Assembly (NCBI GenBank): GCA_964530695.1
Contig: CAZGYQ010000001.1
Location: 1-64,000 of the forward strand
Direction of reading: 5' to 3'
Origin: VFBF01 sp964530695
GTDB lineage: Bacteria > Pseudomonadota > Alphaproteobacteria > Caulobacterales > Aquidulcibacteraceae
DNA length: 64,000 nt
This document shows positions 8,435 through 15,800 of the stretch, piece by piece (position 1 is the first letter of the stretch; each line of letters begins with the position of its first letter). A program made the translations under genes and the position numbers. The notes below the pieces were generated by a model. That model was given only the letters and a program-made list of their open reading frames with translations, was not told the origin of the DNA and did no database searches.

Positions 8435-8748
8435 GGGCGCATCCCCTCCCGCATCGCCGCGCCGCAGCGCGGGCAGATCCCGCATGCGTCGGGATCGGAT
8501 ACGCGGCGCACGATCGTGACCGCGCGCTTGCGGCCGGGTATCCGCCGCACGAAGCCGCGCGCCTCCAGCTCCTCGATGCGCCGCATCGCCGACGACCGCG
8601 ACCGCCACCCGAGGGCTGCGGCGATGTCGTCGTAGGACGGGCAGATGCCCGTCGTGTCGATCTGGCGCTGCAGGTAGCGCAGGGTGCGCGCCTGGACGGG
8701 CGTGAGGTCGAGACGCGTGAGATCGGGAGTCGCGGCTTCGGTGATCAT
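8431..8748 (-). CDS. LexA-like winged-helix DNA-binding protein
   Basis: A 105-residue protein whose middle (about 14-72: LTPVQARTLRYLQRQ, then CPSYDDIAAALGW, SAMRRIEELEARGFVRR) is a clear match to the N-terminal winged helix of LexA. There is no peptidase domain. A C-terminal C-x-x-C pair (CGICPRCG) may bind zinc with other ligands. A GTG at 8754 would give a start overlapping the upstream stop, so the exact start is uncertain. A phage regulator of host or phage genes is likely. Confidence 0.7.
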   Translation of the reverse strand: MITEAATPDLTRLDLTPVQARTLRYLQRQIDTTGICPSYDDIAAALGWRSRSSAMRRIEELEARGFVRRIPGRKRAVTIVRRVSDPDACGICPRCGAAMREGMRP

Positions 8749-8750
8749 CG

Positions 8751-9050
8751 TCACGCGCTCCCGATGGTCGGCGGGCGCGCGCGGGCGGCGATGAGTGCGT
8801 GCTCGATCGCGTGTCGCGCTTCGGCGTGTAGGGCGCGGCAAATGGTGGCCTCGTCGGCGCCCATGCGCAGCGTCGGCACGATGCCGGCGGCGACCGCGAG
8901 GAACGCACAGTGGATCGTCTGCTGCAGCAGCGCGCCCGTCGCGTCGTCGTGCGGGTTGGCGCGCGACCATGTCTCCCACTCGTAGAGCGCCGCGCCTGCA
9001 GCGGCGCAGATCGGCTTGCAGACCTCCATCGGATCGAAGTCGGCGTTCAT
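8751..9050 (-). CDS. Hypothetical phage protein (99 aa)
   Basis: A 99-residue, mostly helical protein with three Cys near the N-terminus and middle (Cys11, Cys15, Cys48) and a C-terminal helical stretch rich in Ala, His and Arg. The ATG overlaps the stop of the large ParB-fold gene upstream (ATGA), so it is translationally coupled to it. No family was recognised. Confidence 0.65.
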   Translation of the reverse strand: MNADFDPMEVCKPICAAAGAALYEWETWSRANPHDDATGALLQQTIHCAFLAVAAGIVPTLRMGADEATICRALHAEARHAIEHALIAARARPPTIGSA

Positions 9051-11290
9051 GCGGCAGCCTTCACCGCGCTCTTGCGTGCGACCTTCTGCTTCGGTTTCGC
9101 CGTCTTCTTCGCGCCGGCCTTCTTCGTGGTCTTCGCGGCGGGCGTGAGCGGCGACGTCAGCGACACGGCGTCGCCGCCGATGACGGGTGCGTTCTTCGCG
9201 GTGATCGGCTCGGCCGCCGCGCGCGCCGCGAGATCGGCCTTCGACGGCCGGCCGCGCTTCTTCGGCTGCTTCGCGACCTCGAGCTTCGTCCACGAGGCGC
9301 CGCAGATGGCGCGCACGATCGGCGGCGTCCACTTCACCGCGGCGGCGCGGTCGGCGACGATGGCGGCGAGCGAGGCCTTCGATGCGGTGGCGGGCGCCTC
9401 GACGCCGATCTCGGCGCAGGCCTTGCGGAGCGCCGCCTCGCTGAAGCCCTTCATCACGTCGAGCGACGGCGTCCAGTGGAAGCCGGGGTCGACGTTGAGT
9501 GCGCGGCCGAAGGCGGCGAGCGGCGCCAGATCGTCGGGGGCCGCTTCGCCGTGGCTCGTGTAGGTGCCGTCGATCTTGCCGCCGACGCAGTGGGCGATGA
9601 GCTTGGCCAGTGCATCCGGCGTCCACGTCAGCAGCTCGGCCTCGAGCGCGCCCGGCTTCTTCAGGTGCTTCCTCACCTGATCCGTCCATGCGGCGCGCTG
9701 TGCGGACCAGTCATCGTCGCTCGCGAGCGTGAACGGCGGCGTCATCTCGCATCTGCGCGCTTCGATGACGATCTCCTCGTGATAGTCGCCCATCGCCAGC
9801 GTCTGGCGCGCGAGATCGGCGGCGACAAGCGCGAGGCCCGAGCGCGGATCGGCGGCGATGGCGCGGCCGAGGATGATGCTCGCCTGCGTCGTGATCGCAT
9901 AGCGCGTGTCGCGCGCGATCTCGGGCTCCGCAGGCTTCGCGGCCTTCGCCGCGCCCTTGTCCTTCGTCGCCGCCTGCCCGCCGCCCATGTAGTTCGGGCG
10001 CGTGTACTTCGTCACGCCGCGCCAGATGCGCAGCGCCCCGTCGTCGTCGATGAAGGCGAGCGCGCCGGCCTTCGCCTTGATCTTGTCGTCCCAGATCCAG
10101 AGCGCCTCGGCGAGCGCATCGGCGCGGCGGTCGAGAGCGGCGACGGTGCGTTCGTTCGCGTCGATGATCGCCTTCTGCTCGGGCGTGAGGCCTGCGTCGC
10201 GGCCGGCCTCGTTGTAGATCGCCTCCTCCTGCGCTTCGATCGCCTTCTGCTGCGCTGCGATGTCGGCGAGGTCGGCAGCTTCAGCGTCCGTCGCCACGCG
10301 CTTCTTCGCGTTCGCGCGCGGCCACATGTGCTGCGACGGTTCGCTCTTCAGCGTCTCGACGAAGCTCCAGCCCTCGGCCTCCAGCCGCGCCTTCTCGTCG
10401 GCGAGCTTCGCGCCGGCGAGCTTCTCGGCGAGCTTGCGGTCGGCCCATGAGCCGTCGTCGGCGTCGGCGAAGAAGTCGCGCCGCACCACCCCGCCGGCGG
10501 CGATGTAGGCGGCCTCGCCGACGAAGCGCGCGATCGCGTCCGTCGCGGCGAGCGCGGTCTTCGCCAGGGCGTTCTTGATCGTCCAGTCGTTCGCGGCCGC
10601 GCCGTGCGCATCCCACACCGTCGCCTGCACCTCGACCTCGGCGCGGGCGTAGGCCTTGGCGATGTCGAGATCGATGGCGCCGTCGTCGAGCGCGTCGAGG
10701 ATCGGCGGATGCAGGGCGGCCAGCGTGAGGCGCTGCTCCACGTGGCGCGTCTCGACGCCGAACGCGCGGGCGATCTCCTTCACGGCGTCGGCGCGCGTCA
10801 CGCCCGCGTCAATCGCGTCGTCGCGCGCCTGCAGGCCTGCGGTGTCCACGTCAAGCAACTTCGCGAACGCACGGGCCTCGGCGGCGGCGGTGAGCTGCAC
10901 GCGCTGGGTGTTGGCGGTGATCGCCACATACTCGGCCTCGTCGGCGTCGTGGAGACGCACGGGCACGAGTCCGCTCCACGCGCCGCGCTGCACGAGGCGG
11001 TTGATCGCGCAGAGTCGGCGCGCGCCGTCCGTGATGGCGATCGTGTCGCCGCTCGCAGCGTAGCCGAGCAACGGCTGCAGCACGCCGGCGTGCATGATGG
11101 TGGCGGCGAGCGTGTCCACGTCCGCGGGATCGCGGTCGGCGCGCGCGTTGCGTGTGTCGACGAAGAGCGCGGACGGCTCGGCCATGACGATGGAGCCGGG
11201 CGCGACAGCGATGACGCCGGAGGCGGGCTTGCCGGACGTGGGCTTGCCGACACGTGCGACACGTTCGGCTTCGATGGCGGCGGATGACAT
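9047..11290 (-). CDS. Large ParB-fold phage protein with AT-hook-like tail
   Basis: A 747-residue protein. Residues about 30-200 form a ParB N-terminal domain: a D-T-R-N-A-R start, a segment I-T-D-G-A-R-R-L-C-A-I, A-I-T-A-N-T-Q-R, and a KorB-like helix-turn-helix around A-V-K-E-I-A-R-A-F-G. The long middle is helical with many Ala and Lys. Near the C-terminus the motif KKRGRPSK is an AT-hook, and the tail is Lys/Ala-rich. It probably binds DNA. Partition is not expected for an integrated phage, so a regulatory, nuclease or replication role is equally possible. It is the biggest gene of the leftward early operon. Confidence 0.8.
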   Translation of the reverse strand: MSSAAIEAERVARVGKPTSGKPASGVIAVAPGSIVMAEPSALFVDTRNARADRDPADVDTLAATIMHAGVLQPLLGYAASGDTIAITDGARRLCAINRLVQRGAWSGLVPVRLHDADEAEYVAITANTQRVQLTAAAEARAFAKLLDVDTAGLQARDDAIDAGVTRADAVKEIARAFGVETRHVEQRLTLAALHPPILDALDDGAIDLDIAKAYARAEVEVQATVWDAHGAAANDWTIKNALAKTALAATDAIARFVGEAAYIAAGGVVRRDFFADADDGSWADRKLAEKLAGAKLADEKARLEAEGWSFVETLKSEPSQHMWPRANAKKRVATDAEAADLADIAAQQKAIEAQEEAIYNEAGRDAGLTPEQKAIIDANERTVAALDRRADALAEALWIWDDKIKAKAGALAFIDDDGALRIWRGVTKYTRPNYMGGGQAATKDKGAAKAAKPAEPEIARDTRYAITTQASIILGRAIAADPRSGLALVAADLARQTLAMGDYHEEIVIEARRCEMTPPFTLASDDDWSAQRAAWTDQVRKHLKKPGALEAELLTWTPDALAKLIAHCVGGKIDGTYTSHGEAAPDDLAPLAAFGRALNVDPGFHWTPSLDVMKGFSEAALRKACAEIGVEAPATASKASLAAIVADRAAAVKWTPPIVRAICGASWTKLEVAKQPKKRGRPSKADLAARAAAEPITAKNAPVIGGDAVSLTSPLTPAAKTTKKAGAKKTAKPKQKVARKSAVKAAA

Positions 11291-11329
11291 GTGGGTTCCC
11301 CTCGGGTGTGGCGTGGCGGTGTGCGGTGA

Positions 11330-11638
11330 TCAGAGCTGCAGGTAGAGCGCGTCGCCGCGCGCCTGGGCGGCCTCACGGCGGCGCGCCTGCGCGCGCAGCT
11401 GGACGGCGCATGCGGCGAGCGCCTGCGCGATGGTCTCGGCCTGCGCCGCGTTCAGGCCCATGCGCAGGCCGGTGGTCTCGTCGACGATGACGGCGGCGTC
11501 GTTGAGCAGCATGACCGACATGCTGTCGTCGGCGATGCGATCGGGATCGATGATGCGCACGCGGCCCTTCAGCAGCGCGGCGCGCGCGCGCTCGAGAGCG
11601 CACGCGGAGTCGGGTGTCATCGATGCGGTGTCAGGCAT
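11330..11638 (-). CDS. Hypothetical phage protein (102 aa)
   Basis: A 102-residue soluble protein with a central beta-rich part (RVRIIDPDRIADDSMSVMLL onward) and a long C-terminal amphipathic helix. It overlaps the preceding gene by eight bases. It is one of several small genes in the leftward operon that are tightly overlapped. No family recognised. Confidence 0.65.
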   Translation of the reverse strand: MPDTASMTPDSACALERARAALLKGRVRIIDPDRIADDSMSVMLLNDAAVIVDETTGLRMGLNAAQAETIAQALAACAVQLRAQARRREAAQARGDALYLQL

Positions 11639-11924
11639 GGTCGGTCTCCTGTGGTTGAAGCGGAACGTGGCGGTCGCGCGCGGCGACCTCCTCGGCGACG
11701 CGGAAGGCGTGCGCGGCCACGAGGGCGGCGCGCGCGCGCACGGCGTCGACGGTCTCGATGGTGACGGGGCCCGGTGGCGGGAGCGTCATGTCGAGCAGCA
11801 TCGCCTCGCGCTGCAGATCCTGCAGCGGCGAGGTGGCGGCGAGCACGGTGCGCGCGGCGGCGCCCATGAGAGCGGCGCCGGCGGCGGTCGCGAACTGCAG
11901 GAAGGCGTCGGCGCGCTGGCTCAT
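11631..11924 (-). CDS. Hypothetical phage protein (97 aa)
   Basis: A 97-residue helical protein, rich in Ala, with an ATG that overlaps the stop of the upstream membrane-protein gene. No hydrophobic span is long enough for a confident membrane prediction. No family recognised; support comes from its place in the overlapped operon. Confidence 0.6.
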   Translation of the reverse strand: MSQRADAFLQFATAAGAALMGAAARTVLAATSPLQDLQREAMLLDMTLPPPGPVTIETVDAVRARAALVAAHAFRVAEEVAARDRHVPLQPQETDHA

Positions 11925-12070
11925 GCGCGGCCTTCGTCGAGATAGCGCTGCAGCATCTGCGTCTCGCGGCGCGCGCGGCGATCATTCGCCGTGCGACACC
12001 ACCAGACGACGAAGACACCGACCGCGTTGAGTGCGCAGAGTGTGGCGACGATGATGAGCGCGAGCGTCAT
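11921..12070 (-). CDS. Small membrane protein (49 aa)
   Basis: A 49-residue protein with one N-terminal hydrophobic helix (about residues 2-25, ending in W-W-C) and a strongly basic, then charged, cytoplasmic tail. Both ends overlap neighbours by four bases (ATGA), which supports it as a real gene. Function unknown. Confidence 0.65.
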   Translation of the reverse strand: MTLALIIVATLCALNAVGVFVVWWCRTANDRRARRETQMLQRYLDEGRA

Positions 12071-12555
12071 GGCTGCGCGCCGTCTGCGGCGGCGCGCAGC
12101 GCTTCGATGTCGACCGCCTGCACATCAAGCGAGCCGGCGATGGGCGCGAGGACGCCCGCGTGCAGGCGCACGACGTTGTCGTGTGCAGCGGCGGCGAGCG
12201 GCCCGCGCAGAGCGGCGGGTGTGGCTTCGGGCGGCTCGACGATCTCAAGGGTGTTGCCGACAACGCGGCCGGCGACGGCGGCGTCGATAGCGATGATGCA
12301 CTCGCCCTCCCCGCGCAGGACCAGCGGCGCTCCGTCTGTCGCGCGAGCGACGTAGGTGCGTCGCTCTGCGGCGGCGAGCACGGCGACGGGTGTCGGGTAC
12401 GGATCGGCGGCGATCGCGCGCGCCGCTGCGCGATGGCGATGCAGCGCGTCGAGGAAGCGCCACGCGCACCACGCGAGCGCGATGAGCGACAGCGCGCCCA
12501 TGATCCATGCCTGCGTGACGGCGATGGGGGGTGCGAAGGATGCGGGCAGCGGCAT
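12067..12555 (-). CDS. Hypothetical membrane-anchored phage protein (162 aa)
   Basis: A 162-residue protein with one membrane span near residues 15-35 followed by a soluble region rich in Val and Ala, which could be a small beta domain. It starts at the stop of the first operon gene (shared A) and overlaps the next by four bases. No family recognised. Confidence 0.65.
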   Translation of the reverse strand: MPLPASFAPPIAVTQAWIMGALSLIALAWCAWRFLDALHRHRAAARAIAADPYPTPVAVLAAAERRTYVARATDGAPLVLRGEGECIIAIDAAVAGRVVGNTLEIVEPPEATPAALRGPLAAAAHDNVVRLHAGVLAPIAGSLDVQAVDIEALRAAADGAQP

Positions 12556-13058
12556 CAGCGGCGGCCCCCTTCGATGCTGCGCATGTCGGCGCGGCGCAGG
12601 TCGACGGGCGCGGCGGCGGGCGCCGGCGGGCAGAGCGTCGCGTAGACCGCGGCGGCGACCGCCTCGCGCAGTTCATTGGCGATGCGCAGCGTGGGCGCGT
12701 AGCCGCCCTCCCAGGCAATGACGCTGTCGTCGTGACGAAGCGCGCGCGAGTCCGCCGCGCGGAAGATCGCCAGCGTGTCGCGGCCGATGAGGCGGGCCGC
12801 GACCCCGAAGGCCGCAAGGTTGGCGAAGCGGGCGAGCGGCTCGCCGAAGATCTCTTCGCCGCCCGCGTAGCCCTGCGGCGGTCCGCCCGGCGGGGTGAAC
12901 AGCCGGACCGCCAGCGCGCCGGCCTCGTGCGGGACGATGATCGCGACCTCGGCGGCGGTGGCCCGGCGGACGGTGCGGTCGATGCCGAGCCACGGCTGGC
13001 CGTGGAGGTAACGCGCCGGCGCGGCGGCGGGCTGGGCGTGTGCGACGTGTCGGTTCAT
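12555..13058 (-). CDS. Hypothetical phage protein, first gene of leftward early operon (167 aa)
   Basis: A 167-residue soluble protein of mixed helix and strand with no family recognised. It is the first gene after the leftward early promoter (13085-13113), with a good ribosome-binding site (GGGGAGG) ahead of the ATG. In lambda the matching position holds early regulators such as N, but nothing here resembles N. Confidence 0.7.
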   Translation of the reverse strand: MNRHVAHAQPAAAPARYLHGQPWLGIDRTVRRATAAEVAIIVPHEAGALAVRLFTPPGGPPQGYAGGEEIFGEPLARFANLAAFGVAARLIGRDTLAIFRAADSRALRHDDSVIAWEGGYAPTLRIANELREAVAAAVYATLCPPAPAAAPVDLRRADMRSIEGGRR

Positions 13059-13084
13059 GGCGGCCTCCCCGGTGTGTGGAGACC

Positions 13085-13113
13085 AGATTTGCGGGACACG
13101 TCCCGAATGTCAA
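13085..13113 (-). promoter_or_regulatory. Leftward early promoter (PL-like)
   Basis: On the minus strand TTGACA (13113-13108) is followed after 17 bases by AAATCT (13090-13085). The spacer contains the 12-bp operator GGGACGTGTCCC. Predicted start is about 20 bases before the ATG at 13058. Confidence 0.75.
13093..13104. promoter_or_regulatory. Repressor operator in the PL spacer
   Basis: GGGA-CACG-TCCC. It fits the pattern GGGA-N4-TCCC seen at two further sites in the immunity region and lies between the -35 and -10 boxes of the leftward promoter. Confidence 0.7.
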
Positions 13114-13121
13114 ACGATTTC

Positions 13122-13133
13122 GGGATTACTCCC
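13122..13133. promoter_or_regulatory. Second repressor operator beside PL
   Basis: GGGA-TTAC-TCCC, starting eight bases upstream of the leftward -35 box and touching the stop of the thermonuclease gene. Same spacing pattern as the sites in both promoters. Confidence 0.6.
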
Positions 13134-13492
13134 TATCGGGCAGCGCACCATCCCGGCTGACCGTGACGCCAGACACGGGCCCTGCCCGTCCCGATCATCG
13201 TCGCTGCGAAGTCCCGGCCGTCGATGCGGATCGTCGCGACGACGCGGCGCCCGCTCATGGCGCCCGTGGGGGTCGCTTCGACAGCGCGGGCGCGCACGAT
13301 GAGCCGCTGGGCCGCGGCGCTCGCCGCCTCGCCCGCCTTGCGCTCGGCGGGGCAGCGCGCGCTCCAGATCTCGGGAGCATCGAGGCCGGCGACGCGGTAG
13401 CGCGCGCCGGTGGCGGCGTCGCCGATGGTGTCGCCGTCGATGACGAAGGGATCGGCGAGCACGATGGCTGCAGCGAGAGCGGCGATGAGCAT
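13133..13492 (-). CDS. Thermonuclease (SNc)-like secreted protein
   Basis: A 119-residue protein with a hydrophobic N-terminus that looks like a signal peptide (MLIAALAAAIVLA) and then the staphylococcal-nuclease pattern: V-I-D-G-D-T (Asp19, Asp21), R-Y-R-V-A-G-L-D-A-P-E, and A-E-R-K-A-G-E-A-A-S-A-A-A-Q-R-L. The domain is at the short end of the family. It overlaps the upstream membrane-protein gene and is downstream of the repressor gene on the same strand, so it is probably expressed in the lysogen. That makes it a candidate for superinfection exclusion or lysogenic conversion; this is inference. Confidence 0.75.
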   Translation of the reverse strand: MLIAALAAAIVLADPFVIDGDTIGDAATGARYRVAGLDAPEIWSARCPAERKAGEAASAAAQRLIVRARAVEATPTGAMSGRRVVATIRIDGRDFAATMIGTGRARVWRHGQPGWCAAR

Positions 13493-14061
13493 CACACGCC
13501 GCAGTGGCGGCGGACTTCGTCGCGCAACGGCGCGAGGCCGGCTGTCGAGAACGAAGCGGCGCCGCCGCCCGCCTTCTGCACCGAGACGCGCGGCGAAGTC
13601 AGGATGATCCGGCCCGCCTCGCGTTGCTCGGCGTCCGTGCGCACGTTCCAGATGCCGCCATGCCCGATGACGACGGCCATCATCCCCAGGCCGGGGGCGG
13701 ACGATGCGATCGTCACGGCGCCTTCGCCCGACTGGTCGCCCATCGCCGGCACGGCTTCGAACATCACGTTCTCGACGCGGCCGCGCGCGCAGCTGATGCG
13801 CACGTAGCCTGCGCCGCGATCGACCGTGGCGGTGAACTCGATGTCGTCGACGCCATTCATGCCCTGCGTCCAGACGCTCGGGCCATGATCGACGGGCGCG
13901 ACCGGCTTGACGTACAGCGGCAGGCTGGGCGTCGCCGTGCGCGACGATCGGGAGGCGCTGAAGACCATCGCCATCAGCACGACGGCGACGATCGCGGCGA
14001 GCACGCCGAGGCAGCCCATGAAGCCGCCGGTGAACGCCTTGCCTGCAGTGTTGTCCGTCAT
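13492..14061 (-). CDS. Membrane-anchored protein co-transcribed with repressor (189 aa)
   Basis: A 189-residue protein with one strong membrane span (about residues 14-36, after a Gly-rich start) and a likely periplasmic or cytoplasmic beta-rich domain. No family recognised. It lies between the CI-type repressor (24 bases away) and the thermonuclease-like gene, so all three probably share the lysogenic transcript. Genes in this position in other temperate phages often change the host surface or block superinfection. Confidence 0.65.
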   Translation of the reverse strand: MTDNTAGKAFTGGFMGCLGVLAAIVAVVLMAMVFSASRSSRTATPSLPLYVKPVAPVDHGPSVWTQGMNGVDDIEFTATVDRGAGYVRISCARGRVENVMFEAVPAMGDQSGEGAVTIASSAPGLGMMAVVIGHGGIWNVRTDAEQREAGRIILTSPRVSVQKAGGGAASFSTAGLAPLRDEVRRHCGV

Positions 14062-14085
14062 CGTCGCCCCAACGGACGTCGCGGC

Positions 14086-14793
14086 TCACGTGTCCCGTCG
14101 CGTCCCCATGGGACGATGCACCCAGATCACCAGCCCGGCAAGCATCACTTCGATGTCGTCCTCATCGGCGCCGTCGAGCGCAAGCACGAGCGGCGTCTGC
14201 CAGCGCGGGTTCGTGGAGTCGGGCCACAGCTCGATGCGGTCGCCGCTGATGCGCACCACCTTGATGGAGCGCTCCCGCAGCGCGCCCTGCGCGCGGACGC
14301 GCTGCACGACCACCACCTGCCCGTGCCGGGGCTCGATGCCGAGATCGGCCCAGTCGGCGACCTGCACCACCGCGCCCTCGGGGGCGATGCGGTCCATGGA
14401 GTCGCCGCGCACCTCCTCGAGCCACTGCTCGGCCGCCCATGCGGGGTCGGAGATGATCGGCGGACCGAGGCGCGGGGCCTGCGGCTGGTCGTCCTCCTCG
14501 ATCCACGCGCCGGCCTGCACCACGTGGCGCACGGGCAGCCGGTCGGCCCGCCCCCGCGCCGAGAGCCGCGCCGGGACACGTAATTCGGGCGCGCCGCTGG
14601 TGAGCCGCTCCAGCGGCACTTCCAGGAACGCCGCCAGCGCCATGAGCTGCTCGGTCTTGGGCGACTTGGAGTTCCCGCGCAGGATGTCACGCACGTAGGA
14701 GCCGCCCAGCCCCGCACCCTTGGCCGCGGCGTAGGGCGTGATGTTCTTCTCCCGAAGGACGTCCTGAATGTTGCGCGCCAAGGCGTTTGACAT
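14086..14793 (-). CDS. CI-type repressor with S24 (LexA-like) autoprotease domain
   Basis: The 235-residue protein keeps the prophage silent. Residues about 5-60 form a Cro/CI helix-turn-helix (ITPYAAAKGAGLGGSYVRDILRG). The C-terminal half is an S24 peptidase: cleavage site Ala94-Gly95 (VVQAGAW), catalytic Ser132 (RGDSMDR) and Lys178 (RSIKVV). RecA-stimulated self-cleavage on DNA damage is therefore expected. An ATG four codons upstream (14805) is an alternative start. It is divergent from the cro-like gene, with one operator of the GGGA-N4-TCCC type between them. Confidence 0.92.
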   Translation of the reverse strand: MSNALARNIQDVLREKNITPYAAAKGAGLGGSYVRDILRGNSKSPKTEQLMALAAFLEVPLERLTSGAPELRVPARLSARGRADRLPVRHVVQAGAWIEEDDQPQAPRLGPPIISDPAWAAEQWLEEVRGDSMDRIAPEGAVVQVADWADLGIEPRHGQVVVVQRVRAQGALRERSIKVVRISGDRIELWPDSTNPRWQTPLVLALDGADEDDIEVMLAGLVIWVHRPMGTRRDT

Positions 14794-14845
14794 GCCCCGG
14801 ATCATGCCGAAGCCGATTCGGGAACGCGAGCGCGCTCCATCCCGG

Positions 14846-14874
14846 TTGACAGTTAGGGATGTATCCCGAATTAT
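14846..14874 (+). promoter_or_regulatory. Rightward early promoter (PR-like)
   Basis: TTGACA (14846-14851), 17-base spacer, AATTAT (14869-14874). The spacer contains GGGATGTATCCC. The next gene's ATG is at 14882, about where transcription should start, so the first mRNA looks leaderless. Confidence 0.8.
14856..14867. promoter_or_regulatory. Repressor operator in the PR spacer
   Basis: GGGA-TGTA-TCCC, a perfect palindrome placed four bases after the -35 box, nearly the same position as the operator in the leftward promoter (three bases after). Confidence 0.75.
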
Positions 14875-14881
14875 GCCGGGG

Positions 14882-15133
14882 ATGAGTGCTGATTTCCCAC
14901 CTGCCATCGCCGACTTCCTCGCCGCGTTCGACGCGGCCGTGGCGGCGGGCGTCGGCAAGCCCGGCCCCCTGTCGAGCCGGCTCTTCGGGGCCTCCGACCG
15001 GGTCGATGAGATCCGGGCGGGTCGGCCGGTCGGGGTGTACGTGCTGCACCGCGCCTCCGAGACGCTGGCGGCGCTGGACGCGCAGGCGCGCACCGGGGCG
15101 GCGTCCGAGGCGCGCCTGCGCGGGGTCGCGTGA
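14882..15133 (+). CDS. Cro-like small regulator (83 aa)
   Basis: The first gene of the rightward early operon, opposite the repressor, in the place of lambda cro. The 83-residue product has a compact helical region (about 25-65: G-P-L-S-S-R-L-F-G-A, then R-V-D-E-I-R-A-G-R) that could be a degenerate helix-turn-helix, and an Ala-rich tail. No ribosome-binding site is present because the promoter's -10 box ends seven bases before the ATG; leaderless translation is likely. The Cro role is inferred from position. Confidence 0.65.
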   Translation: MSADFPPAIADFLAAFDAAVAAGVGKPGPLSSRLFGASDRVDEIRAGRPVGVYVLHRASETLAALDAQARTGAASEARLRGVA

Positions 15134-15351
15134 TGGGTCTCGATCATCTGCTCCCCTCCGGCGGCCCACCTGGGTGCGATTCGACGCCTGCTTCGGGCGA
15201 CTTGCGCATTCTGCCCGCCGCGTCCGAGCAATCCACCGGAACGCTGCCGCCTCATTCCGGGCCGGGTTCGTTCCCTGCCCTGTCGGCGTGCGGGCGCGTG
15301 ATCGCCGACGTCCGCGGGAGCGGATGGTGCGTGCGCTGGAGGCCGTGGTGA
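15133..15351 (+). CDS. Hypothetical phage protein (72 aa)
   Basis: A 72-residue frame with ATG overlapping the previous stop (TGATG) and a stop overlapping the next start (GTGA). The product is rich in Ser, Pro and Gly and resembles no family, so it is supported mainly by the coupling pattern of this operon. Confidence 0.4.
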   Translation: MGLDHLLPSGGPPGCDSTPASGDLRILPAASEQSTGTLPPHSGPGSFPALSACGRVIADVRGSGWCVRWRPW

Positions 15352-15800
15352 GCCCGCGCACGCAGATCGGCGTCAAGCGCCGGCATGCCGGCACGCCGGA
15401 GGCCGCGTGCGCGAGCGCGTGGGCGCAGGGCGGCGGCGTGAAGCGCGTCGAGGCCGCGAGCGGCATCAAGGCCAAGCGGCTCTACGAAGCGGCCGATCCC
15501 GACGCGGGCGACCGGCAGAAGGAACTCACCTGGCGCGAGGTCTGCCGGCTCGAGCGCGACCCGGATCTCGCGATCACGGCGTTCTCCGATGCGCTGGTGG
15601 CGCAACGGGGCGGCGTGGTTCTGGACGGCGGCGACACGCGCGACGTGAGCGTGCTCAAGCCGGCGTTGCTGCGCGTCGCGCACGCTGCGACCGAGGCGCT
15701 CTTCGACGATCGCAACGAGGCGGCAGTGATCGCCCTGGAGCAACTGCTGCGTCATGCGGCGGCGCTGCACGCTGCGCTCAACGCACGGGCGCGGCGATGA
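15348..15800 (+). CDS. Phage early protein, possibly CII-like regulator (150 aa)
   Basis: A 150-residue product from GTG at 15348 (ATG at 15324 is an alternative). The N-terminal half contains a possible helix-turn-helix (G-G-V-K-R-V-E-A-A-S-G-I-K-A-K-R-L-Y-E-A) followed by an acidic D-P-D segment, reminiscent of P2-type CII/Cox regulators in which a Y-x-x-x-D-P pattern ends the recognition region. The C-terminal half is helical. It overlaps neighbours at both ends. Regulatory role is plausible but weakly supported. Confidence 0.6.
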   Translation: MSPRTQIGVKRRHAGTPEAACASAWAQGGGVKRVEAASGIKAKRLYEAADPDAGDRQKELTWREVCRLERDPDLAITAFSDALVAQRGGVVLDGGDTRDVSVLKPALLRVAHAATEALFDDRNEAAVIALEQLLRHAAALHAALNARARR

